Part shown: positions 8,626-17,423 of the stretch, one piece after another
How the letters are laid out: each line of letters opens with the position of its first letter
Position numbering within the stretch: the stretch's first letter is position 1
Source of the DNA: Streptomyces paradoxus
Lineage (GTDB): Bacteria > Actinomycetota > Actinomycetes > Streptomycetales > Streptomycetaceae
NCBI RefSeq assembly: GCF_014202475.1
Contig: NZ_JACHGV010000005.1
Coordinates: 186,001 to 250,000 of the forward strand
DNA length: 64,000 bases
Reading direction: 5' to 3'
Notes under the pieces: generated by a model
The model's database searches: none
What the model saw: the letters and a program-made list of their open reading frames with translations, nothing else
What the model was told of the DNA's origin: nothing
Position numbers and translations under genes: made by a program

Positions 8626-11019
8626 CTACGCGGGGAAGCGGCGGTCCACCCACCTCCACAGCAGTTCCAGGGCGGCCGCCGCCACCGCCGCGATGCCGAC
8701 CGCGATCCACGGCATCGTCATCCCCACCAGCTTCAGCGCGAAGAAGTGCTGCAGCCACGGCACGACCAGCACCACCAGGAACGCCCCCGCCATGGAGGCG
8801 ACCAGGGCGATCCGCCACCAGGTGTAGGGCCGGGCGATGATCGCCAGCACCCACATCGAGATGACGAACAGCGTGAGCGTCGCCGCACTCGTCTCCGCGT
8901 CCAGCGCACCCGCACCCGTGTAGTGCTCCCGGGCGATGAGATACGTCGCGAAGGTCGCCCCCGCCGCCACGGCCCCGCCCGGGATCGCGTACCGCATGAC
9001 CCGCCGCACGAAGTTCGGCTTCGCGCGCTCCTTGTTGGGCGCGAGCGCGAGGAAGAACGCCGGGATGCCGATGGTCAGCGTGGACAGCAGGGTCAGATGG
9101 CGCGGCAGGAACGGGTACTCCACCTGCGAGCACACCACCAGCACGGCCAGCAGCACCGAGTAGACCGTCTTGACGAGGAACAGCGTCGCCACCCGCGTGA
9201 TGTTGCCGATGACCCGGCGCCCCTCGGCGACCACCGACGGCAGCGTGGCGAAGCTGTTGTTCAGCAGCACGATCTGCGCGACCGCCCGGGTCGCCTCCGA
9301 GCCGGAGCCCATCGCCACGCCGATGTCGGCGTCCTTCAGGGCGAGCACGTCGTTCACCCCGTCACCGGTCATCGCGACCGTGTGCCCGTGGGACTGCAGC
9401 GCACCCACCATGTTCCGCTTCTGCTGCGGGGTGACCCGCCCGAACACCGTGCCGCCGTCGAGGGCCTCGGCCATCCCGTCCCGCTCGGCGGGCAGCCGCC
9501 GCGCGTCCACGGTGGTGCCGGACAGGCCGAGCTTGGCGGCGACCGCGCCGACCGAGACCGCGTTGTCGCCGGAGATGACCTTGGCGCGGACGTTCTGGTC
9601 GGCGAAGTAGCGCAGGGTGTCGGCGGCGTCCGGCCGCAGCCGCTGCTCCAGCACGACCAGGGCGGTGGGCTTCGCCCCCTTCGTCACCTCGGGGTCGTCC
9701 AGGTCCCGCGCGACCCGGGCGAGCAGCAGCACCCTCAGGCCCTGCTCGTTCAGCCGCCCGGTCTCGGCCAGGGCCGGATCGTCCTCCGCCAGCAGCACGT
9801 CGGGCGCGCCCAGCAGCCAGCGGCCGGCCTGCCCGTCGCCCTCGCTGAACGCGGCGCCGCTGTACTTGCGGGCCGAGGAGAACGGCAGCGCCTCGGTGCA
9901 CCGCCAGTCCTCGACGGCCGGGTAGGTGTCGATGATCGCCTTCAGGGAGGCGTTCGGCCGCGGGTCCGACGCGCCGAGCGCGCCGAGCACCTTGCGTACG
10001 TACGTCTCGTCGGCGCCCTGGAGCGGCCGCAGCTCGGTGACGTCCATGCCGCCCTCGGTGAGGGTGCCGGTCTTGTCGAGGCAGACCGTGTCGACGCGGG
10101 CCAGCCCCTCGATCGCGGGCAGCTCCTGCACCAGGCACTGCTTGCGGCCGAGACGGATCACGCCGATGGCGAAGGCGACCGAGGTGAGCAGGACCAGCCC
10201 CTCGGGGACCATCGGGACGATGCCGCCGACCGTGCGGGCGACGGAGTCGTCGAAGCCCTTCTCCTTCACGATCAGCTGGCTGATGACCAGGCCGATCGCG
10301 GTCGGGACCATCATCCACGTGACGTACTTGAGGATCGTGGAGATGCCCGACCGCAGCTCGGACTGGACGAGGGTGAAGCGCGAGGCCTCCTCGGCGAGCT
10401 GGGCGGCGTAGGCCTCCCGGCCGACCTTCGTCGCCTGGAAGGCCCCGCCGCCCGCGACCACGAAGCTGCCCGACATGACCTGGTCGCCCGGCTGCTTGAC
10501 GACCGGGTCGGCCTCGCCGGTGAGCAGCGACTCGTCGATCTCCAGACCGTCGGCCTCGACACAGACCCCGTCGACGACGACCTTGTCCCCGGGCCCGATC
10601 TCGATCAGGTCGTCCAGCACGATCTCGGACGTGCTGACCTGCGCGGCGGTCCCGTCGCGGCGCACGGTCGGCCTGACCTCGCCGATCAGCGCGAGCGAGT
10701 CCAGGGTCTTCTTCGCCCGCCACTCCTGGACGATTCCGATGCCGGTGTTCGCGAGGATCACGAACCCGAACAGGCTGTCCTGGATCGGCGCGACCACCAG
10801 CATGATCAGCCACAGCACGCCGATGATCGCGTTGAAGCGGGTGAAGACGTTCGCCCGGACGATGTCGACGGTGGAGCGGCTGCTGCGCACCGGCACGTCG
10901 TTGATCTGGCCGCGCTCCACCCGTTCGGCGACCTGAGCACTGGTCAGGCCGGTCTCGCGGGAGGTGACCGTCACCGGCCGCGCGGAGTCGGGCCGGGCAC
11001 CCGCGTCGAGATGCGTCAT
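8626..11019 (-). CDS. P-type cation-transporting ATPase, CtpE-like
   Basis: Membrane cation pump of 797 residues. It shows the full P-type signature set: actuator SLLTGEAD (about 165-171), M4 segment VPMVPEGL (268-275), phosphorylated aspartate in DKTGTLT (Asp315) and hinge MTGDGVND. The PEGL M4 and the absence of an N-terminal metal-binding domain or CPC motif argue against heavy-metal pumps. Length and M4 resemble mycobacterial CtpE, reported as a calcium transporter, so calcium is a reasonable guess. It is transcribed alone. The adjacent secreted paralogues have been labelled calcium-binding in related genomes, an unproven but suggestive link. Confidence 0.85.
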   Translation of the reverse strand: MTHLDAGARPDSARPVTVTSRETGLTSAQVAERVERGQINDVPVRSSRSTVDIVRANVFTRFNAIIGVLWLIMLVVAPIQDSLFGFVILANTGIGIVQEWRAKKTLDSLALIGEVRPTVRRDGTAAQVSTSEIVLDDLIEIGPGDKVVVDGVCVEADGLEIDESLLTGEADPVVKQPGDQVMSGSFVVAGGGAFQATKVGREAYAAQLAEEASRFTLVQSELRSGISTILKYVTWMMVPTAIGLVISQLIVKEKGFDDSVARTVGGIVPMVPEGLVLLTSVAFAIGVIRLGRKQCLVQELPAIEGLARVDTVCLDKTGTLTEGGMDVTELRPLQGADETYVRKVLGALGASDPRPNASLKAIIDTYPAVEDWRCTEALPFSSARKYSGAAFSEGDGQAGRWLLGAPDVLLAEDDPALAETGRLNEQGLRVLLLARVARDLDDPEVTKGAKPTALVVLEQRLRPDAADTLRYFADQNVRAKVISGDNAVSVGAVAAKLGLSGTTVDARRLPAERDGMAEALDGGTVFGRVTPQQKRNMVGALQSHGHTVAMTGDGVNDVLALKDADIGVAMGSGSEATRAVAQIVLLNNSFATLPSVVAEGRRVIGNITRVATLFLVKTVYSVLLAVLVVCSQVEYPFLPRHLTLLSTLTIGIPAFFLALAPNKERAKPNFVRRVMRYAIPGGAVAAGATFATYLIAREHYTGAGALDAETSAATLTLFVISMWVLAIIARPYTWWRIALVASMAGAFLVVLVVPWLQHFFALKLVGMTMPWIAVGIAAVAAAALELLWRWVDRRFPA

Positions 11020-11152
11020 GCATTCGACGGTACGTGCGGATTTGCCGCTTCACCCGCTGAATGCGGCGAAGATCCGACCTGGGAAGGACGGACTTCGTGC
11101 CGTGGTCGTACGGCAGTTGTACGCCGTCGGACCGCGGTGCCACGTCCCGGTG

Positions 11153-11998
11153 TCAGCCCGTCCGGCGGGCGGTGAACAGCAGGTACTCCCACTCCAGGAC
11201 GGTCCCGCCGGAGCCCGTGCCCTGGTCGCCGTCGCGGGCGAGGTCCACCAGGGCGCCGTCCAGGGCGGCGGTGCGTTCGGGCTCGCCGGCGATGTTCTTG
11301 TAGACGCTGATGGTCGGGCCGTAGCGCTCCTTGAAGTAGTCGCGGAACATCTCCGGCGTCGCGAAGCGGTCGACCCGGACCGTGCGGCGCTCGGCGCTGA
11401 CGTCCGTGACCCGGTCGCCGAGGAGGGCGCGGACATGGTCCTCGTCCCCCCACAGCGGGGGCGGCTGGGCTCCGGGCGGGGGCGGTGGCGCGTACGGCTT
11501 CATCGCGGCGAACATCCGGCCGATGAAGCCCTGGGGCGTCCAGTTCAGCAGCCCGATGGTGCCGCCGGGACGGCAGACCCGGACGAGTTCGTCGGCGGCC
11601 TGCTGGTGGTGCGGGGCGAACATGACGCCCACGCAGGACATCACGGTGTCGAACTCGGCGTCCCCGAAGGGCAGGGCCTCGGCGTCGGCCTCCCGCCAGG
11701 TGAGGTGCGCGCCCTGCTTCTCGGCCACCGCCCGGCCGGCCTCGAACAGCTCGGGGGTCAGGTCGGAGGCCACCACGTCCGCGCCGGCCAGGGCCGCCGG
11801 GATCGCGGCGTTCCCGGAGCCGGCGCCCACGTCGAGCACCCGCCGGCCGGAGCCCACCCCGCACGCCTCGACCAGGATCGCTCCCAGGTCGGGGATGACC
11901 TCGGCGGCCAGGGACGGGTAGTCGCCCTGGGCCCACATCGCCCGGTGCTTGGACTTCAGGGCACGGTCGGCCTCGGCCGCGCTGTTCTGCATCGTCAT
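11153..11998 (-). CDS. Class I SAM-dependent methyltransferase
   Basis: Cytoplasmic methyltransferase of 281 residues of the UbiE/Methyltransf_11 type. Motif I is VLDVGAGSGNAAIPAA, the acidic residue after strand 2 lies in VVASDLTPE, motif II is EFDTVMSCVGVMFA and the post-motif CRPGGTIGLLNW follows. The substrate cannot be read. The ATG at 11998 is chosen for GGTGAGGAG seven bases upstream; an open frame extends further but without a ribosome site. It stands alone between the ATPase and the DUF2530 gene. Confidence 0.8.
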   Translation of the reverse strand: MTMQNSAAEADRALKSKHRAMWAQGDYPSLAAEVIPDLGAILVEACGVGSGRRVLDVGAGSGNAAIPAALAGADVVASDLTPELFEAGRAVAEKQGAHLTWREADAEALPFGDAEFDTVMSCVGVMFAPHHQQAADELVRVCRPGGTIGLLNWTPQGFIGRMFAAMKPYAPPPPPGAQPPPLWGDEDHVRALLGDRVTDVSAERRTVRVDRFATPEMFRDYFKERYGPTISVYKNIAGEPERTAALDGALVDLARDGDQGTGSGGTVLEWEYLLFTARRTG

Positions 11999-12144
11999 CG
12001 CTGCGCTCCTCACCGGTCCGGCGGCGGGTCCCGCGCGACGGTTTCGAGCGTTTCGCCGCCCTCTCCTGAGCGTAGGGAGGGGGCGGGCGGGTGTCTCGTC
12101 GGGAAGAGCGGCCCGACTGACTGTTCGTTGTGGTGCGCTCGGGG

Positions 12145-12420
12145 CTACTGGGGCGTGGGGGACGCCGTCGGGTCCTGGGTGGCCGACCGCTTGATCGCGG
12201 CGTCGCGCTTGCGGACGTACCAGATGCCGATCAGTCCCAGTCCGGCGCCGGCCAGGCAGGTCCACACCCACCAGGTGTGGCCGTGGTCGTCGAACCAGCC
12301 GTAGAAGGGGAGCTGCACCAGGAAGAGGACGAACCACAGGATCGTGCCGCCGGTGATGGTGGCGACCACGGGGCCCTCCAGGGGCTCCGGCGCCTCGTGT
12401 CTGGGGGTCCACTTCGCCAT
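12145..12420 (-). CDS. DUF2530 small membrane protein
   Basis: A 91-residue protein with two transmembrane helices (ITGGTILWFVLFLVQLPFY and WTCLAGAGLGLIGIWYV) flanked by charged ends. The sequence agrees with the actinobacterial DUF2530 family as I remember it, usually found beside an NCS2 permease, as here where the permease starts divergently 117 bases away. Function unknown; association with the permease is a guess from position. Confidence 0.75.
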   Translation of the reverse strand: MAKWTPRHEAPEPLEGPVVATITGGTILWFVLFLVQLPFYGWFDDHGHTWWVWTCLAGAGLGLIGIWYVRKRDAAIKRSATQDPTASPTPQ

Positions 12421-12537
12421 GGGGACAGCTTACGAGGAGATCCGGTCTACGCGCGGAGATGGCCGATCGAAGCCTTATATGTTCATACTGAAACGGTTTA
12501 TGTCTGACCACTTCTCTTCGTAGGAAACACCAAACAC

Positions 12538-13989
12538 ATGTCCTCCTCGGCTCCCGCCAAGGTCCCCGCCCCTGAACAGCCGGGAGCCGGGCGCACGTAC
12601 GGCGCACTCGACCGCTTCTTCCGGATCTCCGAACGGGGCAGCACCCTGTCCCGCGAGGTACGGGGCGGTCTGGCCACCTTCTTCGCGATGGCCTACATCA
12701 TCGTGCTGAACCCGATCATCCTCGGCAGCGCCAAGGACATGTACGGTCACCAGCTCGACAACGGGCAGCTGGTCACCGCGACGGCCCTCACCGCCGCGCT
12801 CACCACCCTCCTCATGGGCGTCATCGGCAACGTCCCGATCGCGCTGGCCGCCGGCCTCGGCGTGAACTCCGTGGTCGCCCTCCAGCTCGCCCCGCGGATG
12901 TCCTGGCCGGACGCGATGGGCATGGTGGTCCTCGCCGGGTTCGTGGTCATGCTGCTGGTGGCGACGGGGCTGCGCGAGCGCGTCATGAACGCCGTGCCCT
13001 ACGGGCTGCGCAAGGCCATCTCCATCGGTATCGGCCTGTTCATCATGCTGATCGGGCTGGTCGACGCGGGCTTCGTCTCCCGGATCCCGGACGCCGCCCA
13101 GACCACCGTCCCGCTCCAGCTGGGCGGCGACGGTCACCTGAACGGCTGGCCGGTCCTCGTCTTCGTCCTCGGAGTCCTGCTGACCCTCGCGCTCATCGTG
13201 CGCAAGGTCTCCGGCGCGATCCTGATCTCGATCGTCGCCATGACGGTCCTGGCGGTCGTCATCAACGCGGTCGCCAAGGTGCCGAGCTGGGGCCTGACCA
13301 CGCCCAAGTGGCCCGGCAACCCGGTCGCCGGCCCCGACTTCGGGCTGATCGGGCAGGTCAGCCTGTTCGGCGGTTTCGGCAAGGTCGGCATGCTCACCGG
13401 CGTGCTCTTCGTCTTCACCGTGCTGCTCTCGTGCTTCTTCGACGCGATGGGCACGATCATGGGCGTCTCCGACGAGGCGAAGCTGACCGACGGCGAGGGG
13501 CAGATGCCCGGCATCAACAAGGTGCTGTTCGTCGACGGCCTCGCGGTCGCCGCCGGCGGCGCCAGCTCCTCCTCCGCGACGACCGCCTTCGTCGAGTCCA
13601 CGGCCGGGGTCGGCGAGGGTGCCCGGACCGGCCTCGCGAACGTCGTCACCGGCGGCCTCTTCGCCGCCGCGCTCTTCCTGACGCCGGTCGCCACGATGGT
13701 CCCCTCCCAGGCGGCCACGCCCGCACTGGTCGCGGTCGGCTTCCTGATCCTGGCCGGGTCCGTCAAGGAGATCGACTGGGCGGACTACACGATCGCCGTC
13801 CCGGCCTTCGTGACGATGCTGATGATGCCGTTCACCTACTCGATCACCAACGGCATCGGCATGGGCTTCATCACCTTCGTGGTGCTGCGGCTGGCGGCCG
13901 GGCGGGGCCGGGAGGTGCCGCCGGCGATGTACGCGGTGGCGGCGGTGTTCGCGTTCTACTACCTGATGCCGGCGCTGGGTCTGACCTGA
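12538..13989 (+). CDS. NCS2 family purine permease (AzgA-like)
   Basis: Membrane protein of 483 residues with 12-14 hydrophobic segments. The N-terminal GGLATFFAMAYIIVLNP, the block AAGLGVNSVVALQ and the substrate-site region DAMGTIMGVSDEAKL followed by GGASSSSATTAFVESTAGVGEGARTG are hallmarks of the AzgA/PbuG branch of NCS2, importers of adenine, guanine or hypoxanthine by proton symport. The exact purine is not determinable. The 76 bases upstream are AT-richer than the surroundings and should hold the promoter. Its 3' end overlaps the convergent ribbon-helix-helix gene by 31 bases. Confidence 0.85.
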   Translation: MSSSAPAKVPAPEQPGAGRTYGALDRFFRISERGSTLSREVRGGLATFFAMAYIIVLNPIILGSAKDMYGHQLDNGQLVTATALTAALTTLLMGVIGNVPIALAAGLGVNSVVALQLAPRMSWPDAMGMVVLAGFVVMLLVATGLRERVMNAVPYGLRKAISIGIGLFIMLIGLVDAGFVSRIPDAAQTTVPLQLGGDGHLNGWPVLVFVLGVLLTLALIVRKVSGAILISIVAMTVLAVVINAVAKVPSWGLTTPKWPGNPVAGPDFGLIGQVSLFGGFGKVGMLTGVLFVFTVLLSCFFDAMGTIMGVSDEAKLTDGEGQMPGINKVLFVDGLAVAAGGASSSSATTAFVESTAGVGEGARTGLANVVTGGLFAAALFLTPVATMVPSQAATPALVAVGFLILAGSVKEIDWADYTIAVPAFVTMLMMPFTYSITNGIGMGFITFVVLRLAAGRGREVPPAMYAVAAVFAFYYLMPALGLT

Positions 13990-14192
13990 TCCTCGTCCTC
14001 GGAGCCGGACGAGCCGTAGAACCTCTCCGTCTCCTCGACGGCGGCCTGGAACCGCTGGTCGAAGTCATTGCGAATGAGCGTCCGGACGACATAGTCCTGG
14101 ACGCTCATTCCGCTTTTCGCGGCATGGTGCCGGAGCCGTTCGAGCAGGTCGTGGTCTATTCGCAGGCTGAGCACGCTGGTCCCCATGAGCAC
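13959..14192 (-). CDS. Ribbon-helix-helix (CopG-like) protein
   Basis: Protein of 77 residues. The N-terminal strand TSVLSLRIDHDLLERLRHHAAKSGMSVQDYVVRTLI is a typical ribbon-helix-helix DNA-binding motif as in CopG/Arc repressors and antitoxins; the acidic C-terminus (EETERFYGSSGSEDED) could bind a partner. No toxin gene adjoins it, so it is more likely a stand-alone regulator or an orphan antitoxin. The start is uncertain between GTG 14192 and ATG 14186; neither has a clear ribosome site. Its end overlaps the permease gene. Confidence 0.6.
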   Translation of the reverse strand: MLMGTSVLSLRIDHDLLERLRHHAAKSGMSVQDYVVRTLIRNDFDQRFQAAVEETERFYGSSGSEDEDQVRPSAGIR

Positions 14193-14308
14193 GAGGGTCG
14201 CGGCACCGTTCGGTGCGGTGAGCGAGGTTCCGCCGCCGGATCACCCATATGAGTGATGTCACGCTTCAGTGGCGGGCGTCACGGACCGCCCGGCGTGTCA
14301 CCGCTGGT

Positions 14309-14338
14309 CTTTAGCGAGAGTAATGAGTTACGCTAAAG
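14309..14338 (+). promoter_or_regulatory. MarR autoregulatory operator
   Basis: Perfect 8-base arms CTTTAGCG (14309-14316) and CGCTAAAG (14331-14338), with an inner GTAA-TGAG-TTAC. The palindrome ends 3 bases before the MarR start codon, so protein bound here would block the promoter or the start of transcription. The size fits MarR operators. Confidence 0.7.
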
Positions 14339-14341
14339 AAC

Positions 14342-14779
14342 ATGCCGGACCTCAGCCATGGCGACGACGTAGCCGCCGTGAACTCCCTCCGATCCGCAGT
14401 GATGCGGCTGTCCCGTCGGCTCAAGCACCAGCGGGTCGACGAATCGCTCAGCCCCACCGAGATGTCGGTGCTGGGCACCCTGTCCCTGTGCGGCAGGGCC
14501 ACGCCGGGCGAGCTCGCCCGCAAGGAGCACGTCCAGCCGCCGTCGATGACCCGCATCGTGGCGCTGCTGGAGGCCAAGGGCCTGGTCCGGCTGGAGCCGC
14601 ACCCCGAGGACCGGCGCCAGAAGGTCGTCACGCGCACCGAGCAGGCCGAGACCATGCTTGAGGAGAGCCGCGCCAAGCGGAACGCGTTCCTGGCGACGCT
14701 GGTGGAGAACCTCGACGAGGACGAGTGGGCGAAACTGCGCGCCGCCGCCCCCGTGCTGGAGAAGCTCGCGCACCTGTAA
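14342..14779 (+). CDS. MarR family transcriptional regulator
   Basis: Winged-helix repressor of 145 residues. The recognition-helix region (TPGELARKEHVQPPSMTRIVALLEAKGLV) and wing (RLEPHPEDRRQKVV) are typical MarR. The ATG follows the operator with no ribosome site between them, so the mRNA is probably leaderless or nearly so. The MFS gene follows after 27 bases on the same strand. The expected logic is that a toxic ligand releases the repressor and induces the exporter. Confidence 0.85.
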   Translation: MPDLSHGDDVAAVNSLRSAVMRLSRRLKHQRVDESLSPTEMSVLGTLSLCGRATPGELARKEHVQPPSMTRIVALLEAKGLVRLEPHPEDRRQKVVTRTEQAETMLEESRAKRNAFLATLVENLDEDEWAKLRAAAPVLEKLAHL

Positions 14780-14806
14780 GCCGTATGTAGCAAGGAGGCG
14801 AACCCT

Positions 14807-16186
14807 TTGAGTTCGGGACCCGGAACAGCTTCCGCCCCCGCACCTGAACCCCACGACTCCCCGCCCGCCCTCGACGCACCCGCCTCCACCCGGCCCGCCC
14901 GCAAGTCCTCGATGTTCTCCTCCCTGAAGGTGCGGAACTACCGCCTGTTCTTCATGGGGCAGGTCGTCTCCAACATCGGCACCTGGATGCAGCGCATCGC
15001 CCAGGACTGGCTGGTGCTCAGCCTCACCGGCTCCTCCGCAGCCGTCGGCATCACGACCGCGCTGCAGTTCCTGCCGATGCTGCTCTTCGGCCTCTACGGC
15101 GGTGTCCTCGTCGACCGGCTGCGCAAGCGGCCCGCCCTGCTCGTGACGCAGTCCTCGATGGCGCTCACCGCGATCGCCCTGGCCGTCCTCACCCTCACCG
15201 GGCAGGTTCAGGTGTGGCACGTGTACGTAGCCGCGTTCGCCGTCGGTCTCGCCACCGTCGTGGACAACCCGGCCCGGCAGTCCTTCGTCTCCGAGCTGGT
15301 CGGCCCGGGACAGCTGCAGAACGCCGTCAGCCTGAACTCGGCGAACTTCCAGTCCGCCCGGCTGGTCGGCCCCGCCGTCGCGGGCATACTCATCACCGGC
15401 GTCGGCACCGGCTACGCCTTCCTCTTCAACGGCCTGTCCTTCATCGCGCCGCTCACCGGCCTGCTGCTGATGCGCGCCCGCGAGCTGCACGTCGTCGAGC
15501 GCGCCCCGCGCGCCAAGGGGCAGCTGCGCGAAGGCGTGCGCTACGTCACCGGCCGCCCGGAACTGATCTGGCCGATCGTCCTGGTCGGCTTCGTCGGCAC
15601 GTTCGCCTTCAACTTCCCCGTCTACCTGTCGGCCTTCGCGGACGACGTGTTCCACGCGGGGGCGGGCGCGTACAGCATGTTCAACACGCTGATGGCGGTG
15701 GGCTCGGTCGCGGGCGCGCTGCTCGCCGCACGGCGGGGCACGGCCCGACTGCGGCTGCTGATCGCGGCGGCGCTGGTCTTCGGCACGCTGGAGGTCGTGG
15801 CGGCCACGACACCCACCCTGTGGATGTTCGCCCTGCTCATGATCCCGCTGGGCCTGTTCGGCATGACCGTCAACGTCACGACGAACACCAGCATCCAGAT
15901 GTCCACGGACCCGGCCATGCGCGGCCGTGTCATGGCCCTCTACATGATGGTCTTCCTCGGCGGCTCACCGGTCGGTGCCCCGATAGTCGGCTGGATCACC
16001 GACACCTACGGCGCCCGGGTCGGCCTCGCGGCCGGCGGCGCGGTGGCGGCACTCGCCGCGGCGGTGATCGGCCTGATCCTGGCCCGCGTCGGCAACCTCC
16101 GGCTGTCGGTGGGCTGGCACCGGGGGCACCCCCGCGTGCGGTTCGTGCCCCGGGAGCAGCAGGAGGCGCTGGCCCCGGCGGCGTAG
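14807..16186 (+). CDS. MFS drug-exporter-like protein under MarR
   Basis: Membrane protein of 459 residues of the MFS_3/enterobactin-exporter-like type (FSSLKVRNYRLFFMGQVVSNIGTWMQRIAQDWLV at the start of TM1, and motif A LYGGVLVDRLRKRPALL). It reads from a TTG supported by AAGGAGG eight bases upstream, 27 bases after the MarR stop, so the two form one operon. It is probably an efflux pump for the MarR ligand; substrate unknown. It stops 6 bases from the convergent Uma2 gene. Confidence 0.8.
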   Translation: MSSGPGTASAPAPEPHDSPPALDAPASTRPARKSSMFSSLKVRNYRLFFMGQVVSNIGTWMQRIAQDWLVLSLTGSSAAVGITTALQFLPMLLFGLYGGVLVDRLRKRPALLVTQSSMALTAIALAVLTLTGQVQVWHVYVAAFAVGLATVVDNPARQSFVSELVGPGQLQNAVSLNSANFQSARLVGPAVAGILITGVGTGYAFLFNGLSFIAPLTGLLLMRARELHVVERAPRAKGQLREGVRYVTGRPELIWPIVLVGFVGTFAFNFPVYLSAFADDVFHAGAGAYSMFNTLMAVGSVAGALLAARRGTARLRLLIAAALVFGTLEVVAATTPTLWMFALLMIPLGLFGMTVNVTTNTSIQMSTDPAMRGRVMALYMMVFLGGSPVGAPIVGWITDTYGARVGLAAGGAVAALAAAVIGLILARVGNLRLSVGWHRGHPRVRFVPREQQEALAPAA

Positions 16187-16192
16187 GCGGCG

Positions 16193-16780
16193 TCAGTCCC
16201 GGGGGAACTCGCCGGTCTCGAGGACGAGCCCGACCACGGTGCCCGTCAGGTCGATCTCGTCCCCGAAGTCCAGGCTCAGCTCGCCCCGGTACTCGCCGTC
16301 CTTGGGCTTGGTGTGCAGATGCCAGCGGCCGGTGTACGGATCCACGATCAGGTACACCGGCACACCGGCGGCGGCGTAGGCGTCCTTCTTGGGGCCGTAG
16401 TCGTTGGCGCCGGTCTTCCTGGAGATCACCTCGGCGACGAACTCGACGTCCTGGTAGCGCCACAGGCCCTTCTCGTTCTTCACCGCTCCCTCCGCCATCA
16501 CGGTCACATCGGAGGCGAAGCCGTTGAGGTGGCCCGGGTAGTCGACGCGTACGTCGGACTTCACGCGCTTGCGCGGGTACTTGGTGCGCAGCTGGTCGTA
16601 GATGTCCGCGATGATGTCCCAGTGGGTGTCCCGCTGAGGCGCCATGAAGATGTTCCCCCCGACGATCTCGACCTTGTAGCCCTCGGGGACCGGCATCGTC
16701 TCCACCCACTCGAACATCGTGTCGAGGGTGAGTTCACCGCTGCTGTCGGCCATCTCGATCCTGTCGTCAAGGACGGTCAT
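16193..16780 (-). CDS. Uma2 family putative endonuclease
   Basis: Protein of 195 residues of the Uma2 (DUF820) family, which has a PD-(D/E)XK nuclease fold. Family blocks visible are KVEIVGGNIFMAP, PSDV-like KSDVRVDYPGHLNGFASDVTVM, the core VEFVAEVISRKTGANDYGPKKDAYAAAGVPVYLIVDP and the terminal WHLHTK. Streptomyces carry many copies and none has a settled role. GGGGAGGAG precedes the ATG at 16780; an in-frame extension to 16843 has no such site. Confidence 0.75.
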   Translation of the reverse strand: MTVLDDRIEMADSSGELTLDTMFEWVETMPVPEGYKVEIVGGNIFMAPQRDTHWDIIADIYDQLRTKYPRKRVKSDVRVDYPGHLNGFASDVTVMAEGAVKNEKGLWRYQDVEFVAEVISRKTGANDYGPKKDAYAAAGVPVYLIVDPYTGRWHLHTKPKDGEYRGELSLDFGDEIDLTGTVVGLVLETGEFPRD

Positions 16781-16876
16781 CGTGGCGCTCCTCCCCGGCC
16801 GCATCCGTGGATGAACCCGGCCGCGCAGTACAACGATACGCACGGTGACCGGGACACGCCCGGGTCCGGAGGCCGC

Positions 16877-17398
16877 CTACACCCGCCTGGCCAGCAACTG
16901 CCCCGGCCACTTGTTCTCGCCCACCGTGAAGGACTCGGTTCGGGTGAAGCCGTTGGACTCGTAGTAGCGGACGAGCTTGCCGTCGTCGCCGGCGTAGCAG
17001 TCGACGCGGAGGAGGGAGATCCCGGCGCGGCGGGTCTCCTCGGCGGCGTGGGTGAGCAGGGCGCTGCCCACGCCGTGTCCCTTGAAGCGGCGGTCGGAGG
17101 CGAGCCAGTGGATGTAGCGTTCGGGTTCGCCGGGCTGGGGGAGGTGGGACAGATAGGCGCCCGCCGAGCCGGTGAGGGTGAGGGTGCCGGCCGGGACGCC
17201 GTCGGCGTCGGCCATGTACACGCTGCCCTCCGCCATGTACCGGCGGACCGACTCCACGGTCTTCGGGCTCTGCGACAGCGGCTTCGTCCCCCACTGCCCC
17301 GTGCGCCCCTGGGAGACCAGCCACTCCACGCCGCTGTCGAGCATGCCGAGTATCGCGGGAATGTCGTCGGGCCCGCCGTCCCGGATGGTGATCCGCAT
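16877..17398 (-). CDS. GNAT family N-acetyltransferase
   Basis: Protein of 173 residues. The acetyl-CoA-binding motif A is present as ASDRRFKGHGVGSALLTHAAE (R-x-x-G-x-G/A), followed by RVDCYAGDDGKLVRYYESNGF. The acceptor could be an amine or a protein terminus; it cannot be assigned. The ATG at 17398 faces the divergent phosphodiesterase gene with only 25 bases between start codons, so the promoters must overlap. An open frame extends into the neighbour but is not plausible. Confidence 0.75.
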   Translation of the reverse strand: MRITIRDGGPDDIPAILGMLDSGVEWLVSQGRTGQWGTKPLSQSPKTVESVRRYMAEGSVYMADADGVPAGTLTLTGSAGAYLSHLPQPGEPERYIHWLASDRRFKGHGVGSALLTHAAEETRRAGISLLRVDCYAGDDGKLVRYYESNGFTRTESFTVGENKWPGQLLARRV

Positions 17399-17423
17399 GG
17401 CCTCATGGTGCCAGGCTGGCCCC

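Noticed and set aside
13959..14192. Toxin-antitoxin module based on the ribbon-helix-helix gene
   Set aside because: No small toxin-like gene on either side; the neighbours are a permease and the MarR operon.
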